44,376 nucleotides of DNA from Candidatus Uhrbacteria bacterium GW2011_GWC2_41_11. GTDB taxonomy: Bacteria > Patescibacteriota > Patescibacteriia > UBA9934 > GWF2-40-263. The position numbers and the translations under genes were made by a program. This document shows, piece after piece, positions 34,149 through 41,626 of this stretch. The number at the start of each line of letters is the position of its first letter. Position 1 is the stretch's first letter. Below the pieces are notes generated by a model that did not search any database, had not been told where the DNA came from, and saw only the letters and a program-made list of their open reading frames with translations. Where the stretch lies: positions 1-44,376 of the forward strand of contig LCAH01000006.1 of NCBI GenBank assembly GCA_000996355.1, written 5' to 3'.

Positions 34149-34157
34149 ATTTTAACA
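34149..34157 (-). promoter_or_regulatory. Extended -10 of a leaderless O-antigen-ligase gene
   Basis: The minus strand reads TGTTAAAAT (TGn + TAAAAT). The last base of the -10 is 7 nt from the A of the ATG at 34142, so the transcript should begin at or next to the start codon. Confidence 0.5.
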
Positions 34158-34185
34158 CAAATAGATAACGTATTTAAAACAAAAA

Positions 34186-34212
34186 AATCGGACGTAAGAA
34201 ACACGTCCGATT
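34186..34212 (-). terminator. Terminator of the 13-repeat lipoprotein gene
   Basis: The stem AATCGGACGT...ACGTCCGATT (10 bp, 7-nt loop) is followed on the minus strand by a T-run, 8 nt after the stop codon. Confidence 0.9.
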
Positions 34213-34220
34213 CGTTTTGA

Positions 34221-37200
34221 TTACACACAGAGGGAGAGTCTGCTCCCATTCCAGGCCGTACAAATCTCATAATTATACGACCCTTGGGAGACACACAAGA
34301 CGTCCCTGTTTTTTTCACACCAGTCATCGTAAAAAGCATACTCCCACGTGGAAGGATCCTTCTTATCGACGACCTGACTTGTGCTTGTTGCAGACAATTC
34401 CGAGACAATCGTGAAAATTGTCGTCACACTCGAACGCCCGACAAAATCCACACACAAGAATCCGTATCTGTTTGAAATATAATTATCAATTTGCAACTGA
34501 TCATCCGGTCCAAACGGACTTTCCCCGGTTGCATATGCTCCGGCAGTTGCATACCGATCGTTCGCATCCACCAATGTCCAGGAGTCTGAAGAAACATCGT
34601 AGGAAGAACCCTGCGTATAGTCGAATACGGAGGAATCGAAACAGAGTTCAGTTCCATCAATAAACACCACACATTCAGGATCATTCCCATCAATCACGTT
34701 ATCGCAGTCGTTGTCAACCTCGTCACCGCATTGCTCGTACGCACCCGGATGAATAGATGCACTGAGATCATTGCAGTCGCCGGCCTTTGCCACATATCCG
34801 CCTGGCTGGATGCAGGCGATCTGTTTCACGTAAGGATTGCCGTACATGTCACGGTCCACATCCTGATACCAGGTATTCGGAGCGGCAGTTCCCTCGTCAA
34901 CCGACCCGTCACAATCATCATCGATTGTATTACAGGTTTCCGTGGCACCCGGATACACGGAGCCGTTCGTGTCATCGCAGTCCCCTGCCCGCGAGACATA
35001 TCCCAACGGCAGAGCACAATTCGTTTTTGTCGTTCCGGAACTGCCGTAGGTATCTCCATCCGCGTCACGATAGTAAGTAAAAAAACTCAACCCATCGTCC
35101 GCAACCCCATCACAGTCGTCATCCGAGCCATTGCATGCTTCGGTCGCACCAGGATAAACGCTCACATTGGAGTCATTGCAGTCTCCGGCAACAGGTTCAT
35201 ATCCCGCAATCGGATGGCAGGATTGGGTCGTACTGGTGGACGTGCCAAAACCGTCTTCATCCCAATCCAGATAATAAGAAACAGTAATACCATCGTCCGC
35301 AACCCCATCACAATCATTATCAACCTCGTCGCACGTTTCCGTGGCATCGGGATGAACGCCAGTATCCGAATCGTCGCAATCCAGGGCGTTCAAAACGTAT
35401 CCGACCGGCTGCTGACATTGGAAAAGCATCTCACTGGACACACCATATCCATCTCCGTCACGGTCCACGTACCACGCCTGACTGACGACATTATTATCGA
35501 CTATACCATCACAGTCATCATCAACCTCGTTGCACTGCTCGTCCGCGTCCGGGTGGATGAAAACATTTGTGTCATCACAGTCCGAATGGTCAGCAACATA
35601 GCTGATCGGAGGTGCACAGGACTGCTTGGATTGATCAATGTTGCCATAGCCATCACCGTCTTCGTCAGGATACCAGAGTGTTTCCTCCAGTCCTTCATCA
35701 ATGAATCCGTCGCAATTATCATCGATTGTATTGCAGATCTCTTCCGTGTTTGGATGCATGGATGCGTCCGTATCGTTGCAGTCCGTATTGTCCAGGACAT
35801 AACTCGCCGGTTGTGTGCAGACCTGTACAGACTGCGAGGCGTTTCCATACCCGTCTCCATCCGCATCTTGATGATAAATGACCTCAAGTCCGTCGTCTGC
35901 GACATCATCACAATCATTATCAAGACCATCACAAGTCTCGGTAGCACCTGGATAAATGAACATGTCGTTGTCGTTACAATCCCAACCAACTGACACGTAC
36001 CCAGTCGGAGCGGAACAATCATCTATTTGTTTTCCGATATCTCCGTACCCATCTTCATCATTGTCCACATAGTAAGTGGTGGACACACCTTCGTCGACTG
36101 ATCCATCACAGTCGTTATCTTGTTCGTCACACAGTTCCAGTGCACCTGGATAAACAATGACATTGGAGTCATCACAATCGGAATTGTATAGGACGTACCC
36201 GTCCGGTTGGCTGCAACCATCGATGACAGGTTCGGATGCTCCATATCCATCTTGATCCGCATCCTGGAAATACCGTGTAGTTGAGATTCCGTCATCCGGA
36301 ATCCCGTCGCAATTCTCGTCCGCGCCATTACAGACCTCGGACGCCCCGGGATACACGGAATCTTTCGCATCATCACAATCGTCTGCAACCGGGACATACG
36401 AATCCGGTGCAAGGCAGTCATAAACGACTCCATCTTCGACTCCATGACCATCCCCATCCGCATCCGGATACCAAAAACGACTGACGACATCATTATCAAT
36501 GTTGCCATCACAGTCGTCATCAACCTCATTGCACTGCTCGTCCGCATTCGGATGGACAAGGAAATTCCTATCATCACAATCCGATCCGTCCGCAACGTAT
36601 CCCTCAGGCGCTGAGCATAACTGTTCAAAGATGTTTTGATCACCATACCCATCTGCATCTGCGTCGAAATACCAAGTTTGCTTGGATAATTCTTCGTCTA
36701 CAACCCAATCGCAGTTGTTGTCGATTCCATCACAAACTTCAACAGCGCCAGGATAGATCAACGAATTCGAATCGTTACAATCCAAACTGTTCGCAACATA
36801 TCCAGTGGCAGGAATCAAACAAAATATGTCCATTATATCCGGATTTCCAAATCCATCACGATCCGCATCGAAATAGAAGACCTGACTGACCTGCTCATCC
36901 ACGATCCAGTCACAATCATCATCCACTGCATTGCATTCTTCTGCAGCATCCGGGTGGATCAATGGATCAAGGTCGTCACAGTCTCCGGCTGTTTCCGTAT
37001 AATCAGACGTTGGAGGCTCACAGGCCTCGACCGAACTTGTCGACCGACCGAAACCGTCTCCGTCCGCATCAAAATAATAACTGGTTTCAACGTCTTCATC
37101 GACAAGATCATCGCAATCATCATCCTTGCTGTTGCACTTCTCGTCCGCATCCGGGTGGATCAATGGATCAAGGTCGTCACAGTCCAGAGCCGATGAATAT

Positions 37201-37397
37201 CCGTCGTGATCCACATCCTTCTCAGGTGTCGGAGAGACGGGAGAAACTGTCATTGTAACGTCGTCATCTCCAGGCGCCTCGCTTTCGCAAGGTGTACCAC
37301 CCACTTCTTCGCAAGTGGGCAAATCCTCATCTTCAACAGAAACACATCCTGCCAAAGCAAATCCAACGGAAAACAGAAAAACGAAAAAATGATACAT
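34221..37397 (-). CDS. MopE-type 13-repeat surface lipoprotein
   Basis: 1058 aa. The lipoprotein signal is FFVFLFSVGFALAGC, with Cys as the lipidation site. A Pro/Thr linker is followed by 13 MopE-type repeats of about 67 residues. Each has DCDDxxxxxxPGAxExCN, xxDDDCDGxxDEG, then YxDxDGDGYG and a final Cys. They are probably Ca2+-binding, disulfide-stapled stalk units. The last 150 residues form a different module with 'DPSTWEYAFYDDWCEK' and DVLCVSQ, shared with the lipoproteins at 38.4 and 40.2 kb. I chose the ATG at 37397 because of AAAGGTG upstream and the lipobox. The gene has its own promoter and terminator. The function of the head module is unknown. Confidence 0.8.
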   Translation of the reverse strand: MYHFFVFLFSVGFALAGCVSVEDEDLPTCEEVGGTPCESEAPGDDDVTMTVSPVSPTPEKDVDHDGYSSALDCDDLDPLIHPDADEKCNSKDDDCDDLVDEDVETSYYFDADGDGFGRSTSSVEACEPPTSDYTETAGDCDDLDPLIHPDAAEECNAVDDDCDWIVDEQVSQVFYFDADRDGFGNPDIMDIFCLIPATGYVANSLDCNDSNSLIYPGAVEVCDGIDNNCDWVVDEELSKQTWYFDADADGYGDQNIFEQLCSAPEGYVADGSDCDDRNFLVHPNADEQCNEVDDDCDGNIDNDVVSRFWYPDADGDGHGVEDGVVYDCLAPDSYVPVADDCDDAKDSVYPGASEVCNGADENCDGIPDDGISTTRYFQDADQDGYGASEPVIDGCSQPDGYVLYNSDCDDSNVIVYPGALELCDEQDNDCDGSVDEGVSTTYYVDNDEDGYGDIGKQIDDCSAPTGYVSVGWDCNDNDMFIYPGATETCDGLDNDCDDVADDGLEVIYHQDADGDGYGNASQSVQVCTQPASYVLDNTDCNDTDASMHPNTEEICNTIDDNCDGFIDEGLEETLWYPDEDGDGYGNIDQSKQSCAPPISYVADHSDCDDTNVFIHPDADEQCNEVDDDCDGIVDNNVVSQAWYVDRDGDGYGVSSEMLFQCQQPVGYVLNALDCDDSDTGVHPDATETCDEVDNDCDGVADDGITVSYYLDWDEDGFGTSTSTTQSCHPIAGYEPVAGDCNDSNVSVYPGATEACNGSDDDCDGVADDGLSFFTYYRDADGDTYGSSGTTKTNCALPLGYVSRAGDCDDTNGSVYPGATETCNTIDDDCDGSVDEGTAAPNTWYQDVDRDMYGNPYVKQIACIQPGGYVAKAGDCNDLSASIHPGAYEQCGDEVDNDCDNVIDGNDPECVVFIDGTELCFDSSVFDYTQGSSYDVSSDSWTLVDANDRYATAGAYATGESPFGPDDQLQIDNYISNRYGFLCVDFVGRSSVTTIFTIVSELSATSTSQVVDKKDPSTWEYAFYDDWCEKNRDVLCVSQGSYNYEICTAWNGSRLSLCV
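34690..37205 (-). repeat. Array of 13 about 201-bp coding repeats
   Basis: In-frame DCDD/DxDxDG units of about 67 codons each make up most of the lipoprotein gene. Some are near-identical at DNA level: a 38-bp sequence at 36946-36983 recurs exactly at 37147-37184, 201 bp away. Others have diverged strongly, so units of different age are present. Confidence 0.85.
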
Positions 37398-37481
37398 GTT
37401 TACACCTTTTGTTGGTTGATTCGTACCCACAGCTCCACTTGCTGGAGCTTCCAAAATCGCTCTTTAATTTTTAAAAAACGC

Positions 37482-37540
37482 GAACGATTTCGGCTTGTTT
37501 GCACAAAAAAATCATTCATGCAAACAAGCCGAAATCGTTC
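37482..37540 (-). promoter_or_regulatory. Perfect 22-bp hairpin at the start of the lipoprotein leader
   Basis: The arms 37482-37503 and 37519-37540 are perfect inverted repeats of 22 nt with a 15-nt loop. On the minus strand the hairpin is followed by GCGTTTTTT, so it looks like an intrinsic terminator. It starts about 3 nt after the transcription start predicted for the 34221-37397 gene and 85 nt before that gene's ATG. It may attenuate transcription, protect the 5' end, or bind a regulator at the divergent intergenic region. Confidence 0.8.
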
Positions 37541-37549
37541 AGAATGAGC

Positions 37550-37579
37550 ATCTTAAAGAGAAAAAACCAAATTTGTCAA
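37550..37579 (-). promoter_or_regulatory. Promoter of the 13-repeat lipoprotein gene
   Basis: On the minus strand, -35 TTGACA (37579-37574), 18-nt spacer, -10 TAAGAT (37555-37550). The start near 37543 directly precedes the 22-bp hairpin, giving a leader of about 146 nt. Confidence 0.5.
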
Positions 37580-37651
37580 GTAAAATACATTCTTGCGAGA
37601 AAAAAAGATTTGTGGCATTCTCATGTTCTCTCTTTCCAAGAAAGGAAAAAC

Positions 37652-38269
37652 ATGGATCGATTCCTCATTCTTCTCATGTTAGGACAAACTCTTTTTTTCG
37701 CTTGCCAACCAGAAGAAACAGTTCTTGATTCCATAAGAACAGAAGGAGACGAAGCAAATCGTCCGAAGACCTGTGGAACCTTCTTTGAAATCTTCCAACA
37801 AGAAGCCAATTTGTTTGCGACAACAACCTTCACGAATTCGAACGAAATTAAGATTCCATGGGGGGACGAATTTTCTTGTTTGAGCGGATTTCTTACGGTC
37901 GCAAACAAAGAAGATCTGGATGGAGATATCGTTCTTTTTGCCACGAGTGATTTGGGAACGGTCATGGACGCGGAAGGAACTTTTTTGAACTACGATGCGT
38001 CCTTATCAGACGAGATGGTTTATGGGTTTGAGGAATATGCCTGGTGTTCTGACGGCACATTCCTTGGACATGCGTATGTTCCTTTTCCCGTTCAACGAAA
38101 TCTCATTCTGATCGGATGGACAAAAGAAAAGGATGCGGAAGACAATCCCATTCTTTCAACGCTCAATTTTTGGATCGGGGAAGGAATATACGAACCATCC
38201 TATTCCATTTCCGATTATATGAATTCTTATCCGCGCATCGCGGAAGGAACCATAAAGGAGTGTCACTGA
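37652..38269 (+). CDS. Small predicted lipoprotein
   Basis: 205 aa. The signal LILLMLGQTLFFAC ends in a lipobox-like cysteine. The mature part is beta-rich with several cysteines (CGTFF, FSCLSGFL, EYAWCSDGTF, IKECH). It has no MopE repeats. A Trp-Cys-Ser-Asp segment faintly recalls the head module of the neighbouring lipoproteins, but homology is uncertain. The ATG at 37652 is preceded by AAAGGA and gives the signal peptide, so I reject the ORF-track start at 37499, which lies inside the hairpin region. It is divergent from the 13-repeat gene, with its own terminator. No family is recognised. Confidence 0.7.
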   Translation: MDRFLILLMLGQTLFFACQPEETVLDSIRTEGDEANRPKTCGTFFEIFQQEANLFATTTFTNSNEIKIPWGDEFSCLSGFLTVANKEDLDGDIVLFATSDLGTVMDAEGTFLNYDASLSDEMVYGFEEYAWCSDGTFLGHAYVPFPVQRNLILIGWTKEKDAEDNPILSTLNFWIGEGIYEPSYSISDYMNSYPRIAEGTIKECH

Positions 38270-38283
38270 CACATTTCATCTTT

Positions 38284-38304
38284 CCGCCAACCTGGCGGTT
38301 TTTT
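38284..38304 (+). terminator. Terminator of the small lipoprotein gene
   Basis: The stem CCGCCA-ACC-TGGCGG is followed by TTTTTT, 15 nt after the stop codon at 38269. Confidence 0.9.
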
Positions 38305-38316
38305 GTTAACAAAAAA

Positions 38317-38340
38317 CGGACACGATTTTCATCATGTCCG
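38317..38340 (-). terminator. Terminator of the GDDD-linker lipoprotein gene
   Basis: On the minus strand, the 10-bp stem CGGACATGAT-GAAA-ATCGTGTCCG (one G-U) is followed by TTTTTTG. It lies back to back with the plus-strand terminator at 38284. Confidence 0.9.
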
Positions 38341-38360
38341 CTGAGATTTGTTGTGCCGGC

Positions 38361-39953
38361 CTACATATTGCCGGCTGGCGTTGCGACTCCCTCCGTAATA
38401 TCTACCCGGAGGTCGTATGAACCATCACTGTTGCGATAACAAAGATCACTCTCCGTATCCGCACACCAGTAATGGTAGATTGCCCAACGCCAGTCGGATT
38501 GGCCATCCGTATCCGCTTTCACGCTCACGTTGTCGTCCGACCATTCGGACACGAGTGTGAAATCGGTTCCGCTGTAGTTACCACCACTCACCTCCGAAAA
38601 GTCGAAGGTGAAGTATCCACTCGAGGATTGCTTCAAATAATTCTCTTGAAGAAGTTCTCCCCAAGCAAACGGTCCATCCCCTACGAGATATGCATTACCG
38701 TCCACGTATGTGGACTTTGCGGCAATGCAATCGTCGATGGTCGACTCGGGGGTACATTCGAAAACCAACGAGGAAATATAAATGGATGTTCCACTGAGGA
38801 ACACCATACAGTCCTCATCATCGGCATCCACTGCACCATCCTTGTCGTTGTCAACACCATCACGACAGGTGGAGGCAGTCTCTTCCGTGGCTGTGGGCGT
38901 CGAAGTCGTTCCCTCGTCGATGACGCCGTCGCAGTCATCATCCTTCCCATTGGAGGTTTCGGTTGCTCCGGGATAGATGCTGCTGTTCGAGTCGTCGCAA
39001 TCCGAATGGTCGGCTACGTACCCGGACGTCTGGGAACAGGAAACCTTCGCGGTCCCACTCTTGTTCCCATACCCATCCTTGTCCGCGTCCTGATACCAGG
39101 AAATTTCGGACACATTCTCGTCGACAACTCCGTCGCAGTCATCGTCTTCCCCATTGCACTGTTCGACAGCGCCAGGGTGGACAGATGCATCGGAGTCATC
39201 GCAGTCCAGGCTATTCACTGCATACCCAGTGGGTACGGAACAGGCCTGGGTCGTACTGGACGTGGTGCCGTAGCCATCCACATCCGCATCCCGGTAGTAG
39301 TTGTCCTTCACATCCTCGTCGACTGACCCGTCACAGTCATTATCTTTCCCATCGCACACTTCTGTGGCTCCAGGATGGACGCTGATGTTCGAGTCGTCGC
39401 AATCACTCCGGATGTCGTATCCGTCCCCGTCCGAATCTGAATCCGGATAAGGAGTCGGGGTGGGGGTAACCGGCGTTGACGTCGGGGTCGGAGTCTGAAC
39501 AACCGGCGTTGGTGTTGCCGGAACAGGCGTCTGGGTCGGATTTGCCACAGTGGCATCATCATCCCCAGAATCTGTCGAATCGTCGTCCCCACTCACCGGA
39601 GTGGCAGTCGCGGACGAGTCGTCATCGCCGTTGGTCACGGTGGCATCATCGTCATCTCCCGAGGTCGAATCATCGTCCCCGGAAGTCGCGTCGTCGTCAC
39701 CAGAAGCAGTGTCGTCATCGCCAGTCGAGGCGGACGAGTCGTCGTCTCCACTCACCGGAGTGGTGATTGACGCATCATCGTCACCAGACTCCACTGGAGT
39801 CGTGGCAGACGAATCATCATCACCGCTGATCTGGGTGACATCATCGTTTCCACCAGTCAACGACCTCTCATCCGACTGCGTGTCAACCACGCAACCGCCG
39901 AACAGACCCGCTACCAGAACCCAACCAAAACCGATCCAATTGGAAAGCTTCAT
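38361..39953 (-). CDS. Lipoprotein with GDDD linker and three MopE repeats
   Basis: 530 aa. The lipoprotein signal ends in VLVAGLFGGC. A low-complexity linker of about 100 residues has about ten GDDD(S/A) units, then a TPTPTP stretch. Three MopE-type repeats follow (DCDDSNISVHPGATEVC and similar); the third lacks one cysteine (TETSNG). The C-terminal module of about 150 residues carries QSDWRWAIYHYWCAD and SDLCYRN, matching the module on the 13-repeat protein. The start ATG is preceded by AAAGGAGAG. There is a strong TTGACA-17-TATAGT promoter and a structured leader. It sits on the outer face of the membrane; the ligand is unknown. Confidence 0.8.
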   Translation of the reverse strand: MKLSNWIGFGWVLVAGLFGGCVVDTQSDERSLTGGNDDVTQISGDDDSSATTPVESGDDDASITTPVSGDDDSSASTGDDDTASGDDDATSGDDDSTSGDDDDATVTNGDDDSSATATPVSGDDDSTDSGDDDATVANPTQTPVPATPTPVVQTPTPTSTPVTPTPTPYPDSDSDGDGYDIRSDCDDSNISVHPGATEVCDGKDNDCDGSVDEDVKDNYYRDADVDGYGTTSSTTQACSVPTGYAVNSLDCDDSDASVHPGAVEQCNGEDDDCDGVVDENVSEISWYQDADKDGYGNKSGTAKVSCSQTSGYVADHSDCDDSNSSIYPGATETSNGKDDDCDGVIDEGTTSTPTATEETASTCRDGVDNDKDGAVDADDEDCMVFLSGTSIYISSLVFECTPESTIDDCIAAKSTYVDGNAYLVGDGPFAWGELLQENYLKQSSSGYFTFDFSEVSGGNYSGTDFTLVSEWSDDNVSVKADTDGQSDWRWAIYHYWCADTESDLCYRNSDGSYDLRVDITEGVATPAGNM

Positions 39954-40019
39954 GGCTCTCCTTTCTCTATTTGATGTTAAACCAACTTCTCAAAAACCGC
40001 TGAAAAACAACTTTCCTGC

Positions 40020-40070
40020 GATTTTGAAGTGTGTTAAGGAATAAAAAATTCCACAAAATGCTTCAAAATC
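40020..40070 (-). promoter_or_regulatory. Leader stem-loop of the GDDD-linker lipoprotein gene
   Basis: The outer arms gattttgaag (40020-40029) and cttcaaaatc (40061-40070) are a perfect 10-bp inverted repeat. An inner GGAAT/ATTCC stem lies between them. The structure begins about 12 nt after the predicted transcription start and has no T-tract, so it is more likely a 5' structural or regulatory element than a terminator. Confidence 0.6.
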
Positions 40071-40088
40071 CCATTTATCCAACGTATA

Positions 40089-40117
40089 ACTATACCAAAA
40101 AATTACATTTTTGTCAA
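40089..40117 (-). promoter_or_regulatory. Strong promoter of the GDDD-linker lipoprotein gene
   Basis: On the minus strand, CTATTGACAAAAA contains -35 TTGACA (40117-40112). A 17-nt spacer and -10 TATAGT (40094-40089) follow. This is the best consensus match in the window. Confidence 0.8.
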
Positions 40118-40132
40118 TAGATTGAAACAAAA

Positions 40133-40161
40133 ACAGGGTCTTTCTGAATGAAAAACCCTGT
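40133..40161 (-). terminator. Terminator of the 4-repeat lipoprotein gene
   Basis: On the minus strand, ACAGGGT...ACCCTGT is followed by TTTTTGTTT, 9 nt after the stop at 40170. The -35 of the next gene follows within 16 nt. Confidence 0.8.
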
Positions 40162-40169
40162 AGATTTGG

Positions 40170-41414
40170 TTATATAGCGTCGCAATCCTTTACAGACGCC
40201 TGATAGACCTCACCATCATCGACCACGAAACACAAGGAGTATCCATACTCCTGCTCCGCAGTGTTGGTGTGGCAAAGTACGGAATCCGAACTCGAGGACG
40301 AACAATATGAGCCATATTCAGCCCAAGTGGACTGATTCGAATTCGCTCCATCCGTCCGCCAGGTCACGCGGTAGAGACCGTCATCAAAGGAGAACCAAAG
40401 GAAATCAGTGGATGAGTTATACGACGCCCTGTTATTGGCGTTGTAGCCCCAATCTCCTTGGATCCCCTCGCCTGTGACAGCGATCTCTGAAACATCCGTG
40501 CCGGATGAAAAAACATACCCGTATTTCAATCCGACTTTGTTATCCTGAACATCAATCCAGGACAAATTTTCTCGGATGTCCACTGGATCGCTGTCGTCCG
40601 CACACGTGAGTCCCTCGTCCGCAACACCGTCACAATCCTCATCCTCACCATCACAAGTCTCGGTAGCACCTGGATGAACAGACGCGCTGGCATCATTGCA
40701 GTCGAGGTTGTTTGTTACATACACCCCAATTGATGGTTTGCATGGGCCGTATGGCGTACCGTCTTCGTTGCCATACCCATCTCCATCACTGTCCAGGAAG
40801 TAGGTGGCAAAAAAGCCTTCGTCAATCGACTTGTCACAGTCGTCATCGAGGCCGTTGCAGACTTCGCCTGCACCGGGATAAATGGCTTGATTATTGGGAG
40901 CACAATCGTCTTGATCAAGGCTCCCGTCTCCATCCGCATCCGTGTCATTGTATGGCACCTCATCGACCAATCCATCACAGTCATCATCCAGGTGGTTATT
41001 CGCCACCTCGGATGCATTTGGATGAATCACCGGATTGGTATCATCACAATCACCTGCGACTGTGACGTATCCGTCGTGGACACTATCACAACTGTCAATG
41101 TGAATTTCGGAATTGGATCCATAACCGTCCGAATCCCAATCGAGATACCAGGTGGTGGTATTCAAACCGTCATCCACGACACCATCGCAGTCATCATCTA
41201 CCTCATTGCAGACTTCGCCTGCACCAGGATAGACGGACGCATTGGCATCGTTGCAGTCCCCGTCATCCTCCTCGTTGTAACCGTCACCGTCGTCATCCGA
41301 GGCGAGGATTGCTGGGTCAGTTATGATCACTCGCTCATCATACTGCGTGCCTGGCACACAGCCGACCAGCAGAAGAGCCAAACCGAGACAACTGAAACCA
41401 AGACGAGTCCACAT
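40170..41414 (-). CDS. Lipoprotein with four MopE-type repeats
   Basis: 414 aa. The lipoprotein signal is FSCLGLALLLVGC. Four MopE-type units follow directly: GDCNDANASVYPGAGEVCN; DCDDTNPVIHPNASEVAN, which lacks one Cys; DDCAPNNQAIYPGAGEVCN; and DCNDASASVHPGATETCD. The C-terminal module of about 140 residues has GDWGYNANNR, FDDGLYRVTW, QSTWAEYGSYCSS and DSVLCHTN. The last two match the heads of the 34.2 and 38.4 kb proteins, and the GDW/DGLYR part matches the 41.6 kb protein. The ATG at 41414 follows GGAGG by 5 nt; the ORF-track start is a TTG overlapping that Shine-Dalgarno. It has its own promoter and terminator. Confidence 0.8.
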   Translation of the reverse strand: MWTRLGFSCLGLALLLVGCVPGTQYDERVIITDPAILASDDDGDGYNEEDDGDCNDANASVYPGAGEVCNEVDDDCDGVVDDGLNTTTWYLDWDSDGYGSNSEIHIDSCDSVHDGYVTVAGDCDDTNPVIHPNASEVANNHLDDDCDGLVDEVPYNDTDADGDGSLDQDDCAPNNQAIYPGAGEVCNGLDDDCDKSIDEGFFATYFLDSDGDGYGNEDGTPYGPCKPSIGVYVTNNLDCNDASASVHPGATETCDGEDEDCDGVADEGLTCADDSDPVDIRENLSWIDVQDNKVGLKYGYVFSSGTDVSEIAVTGEGIQGDWGYNANNRASYNSSTDFLWFSFDDGLYRVTWRTDGANSNQSTWAEYGSYCSSSSSDSVLCHTNTAEQEYGYSLCFVVDDGEVYQASVKDCDAI

Positions 41415-41446
41415 GGAAACCTCCAAAATTTAAAGACCAACCAAAA

Positions 41447-41485
41447 GCTCGGGACTCCGAGCACAAGAGAACACAAAACGTTCTC
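41447..41485 (-). promoter_or_regulatory. Two leader hairpins of the 4-repeat lipoprotein gene
   Basis: Within the roughly 130-nt leader are two short perfect hairpins: gctcgg/ccgagc with a 4-nt loop (41447-41462) and gagaac/gttctc with a 7-nt loop (41467-41485). They lie 24-60 nt upstream of the GGAGG ribosome-binding site. Confidence 0.5.
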
Positions 41486-41551
41486 GGAAAATCTCATAAA
41501 ATCTTGTGAAACTTTCTGAAAACCCTTTATTTTCTCAAAAATGAACTTGAA

Positions 41552-41580
41552 ACCTTATCAAAAAACTCTCTTTTTGTCAA
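41552..41580 (-). promoter_or_regulatory. Promoter of the 4-repeat lipoprotein gene
   Basis: On the minus strand, CTATTGACAAAAA contains -35 TTGACA (41580-41575), then a 17-nt spacer and -10 TAAGGT (41557-41552). The 13-mer around the -35 is identical to that at 40.1 and 30.1 kb. Confidence 0.7.
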
Positions 41581-41595
41581 TAGTTAAACAAAAAA

Positions 41596-41620
41596 CGAGC
41601 TCTGAGAACCAGAACTCGTC
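41596..41620 (-). terminator. Terminator of the small GDW lipoprotein gene
   Basis: On the minus strand, ACGAGTTCT-GGTTCTC-AGAGCTCGT is a 9-bp stem with one G-U, followed by TTTTTT. It lies 7 nt after the stop at 41627. Confidence 0.85.
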
Positions 41621-41626
41621 GCATTG

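Noticed and set aside
34731-35993. 420-aa plus-strand ORF opposite the 13-repeat lipoprotein
   Set aside because: It is an antisense shadow. The Asp-rich repeats (GAC/GAT) read as GTC/ATC on the other strand and create few stops; the translation is low-complexity Ile/Val/Thr/Arg with no gene signals.
35501-36658. Met- and Thr-rich minus-strand ORFs in another frame of the repeats
   Set aside because: Out-of-frame readings of the periodic repeat; composition is unlike any protein in the window.
34690-37205. Regular repeats of about 201 bp considered as a CRISPR or satellite array
   Set aside because: Units are in frame, encode a known motif type and lack short identical repeats with unique spacers.
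37499-37651. N-terminal extension of the small lipoprotein ORF to 37499
   Set aside because: It would start inside the 22-bp hairpin and hide the signal peptide. The ATG at 37652 has AAAGGA upstream and a lipobox.
38472-39326. 284-aa plus-strand ORF opposite the GDDD-linker lipoprotein
   Set aside because: Same antisense effect of Asp/Gly-rich coding repeats; no ribosome-binding site or domain.
34221-41414. Copper binding by the MopE-type repeats
   Set aside because: The Pfam name comes from Methylococcus MopE, whose copper site is not this repeat. The DxDxDG loops here fit Ca2+ better, so no copper function is claimed.
40887-41519. 210-aa plus-strand ORF opposite the 4-repeat lipoprotein
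   Set aside because: Antisense shadow of MopE repeats; it also runs across the lipoprotein's start and leader.
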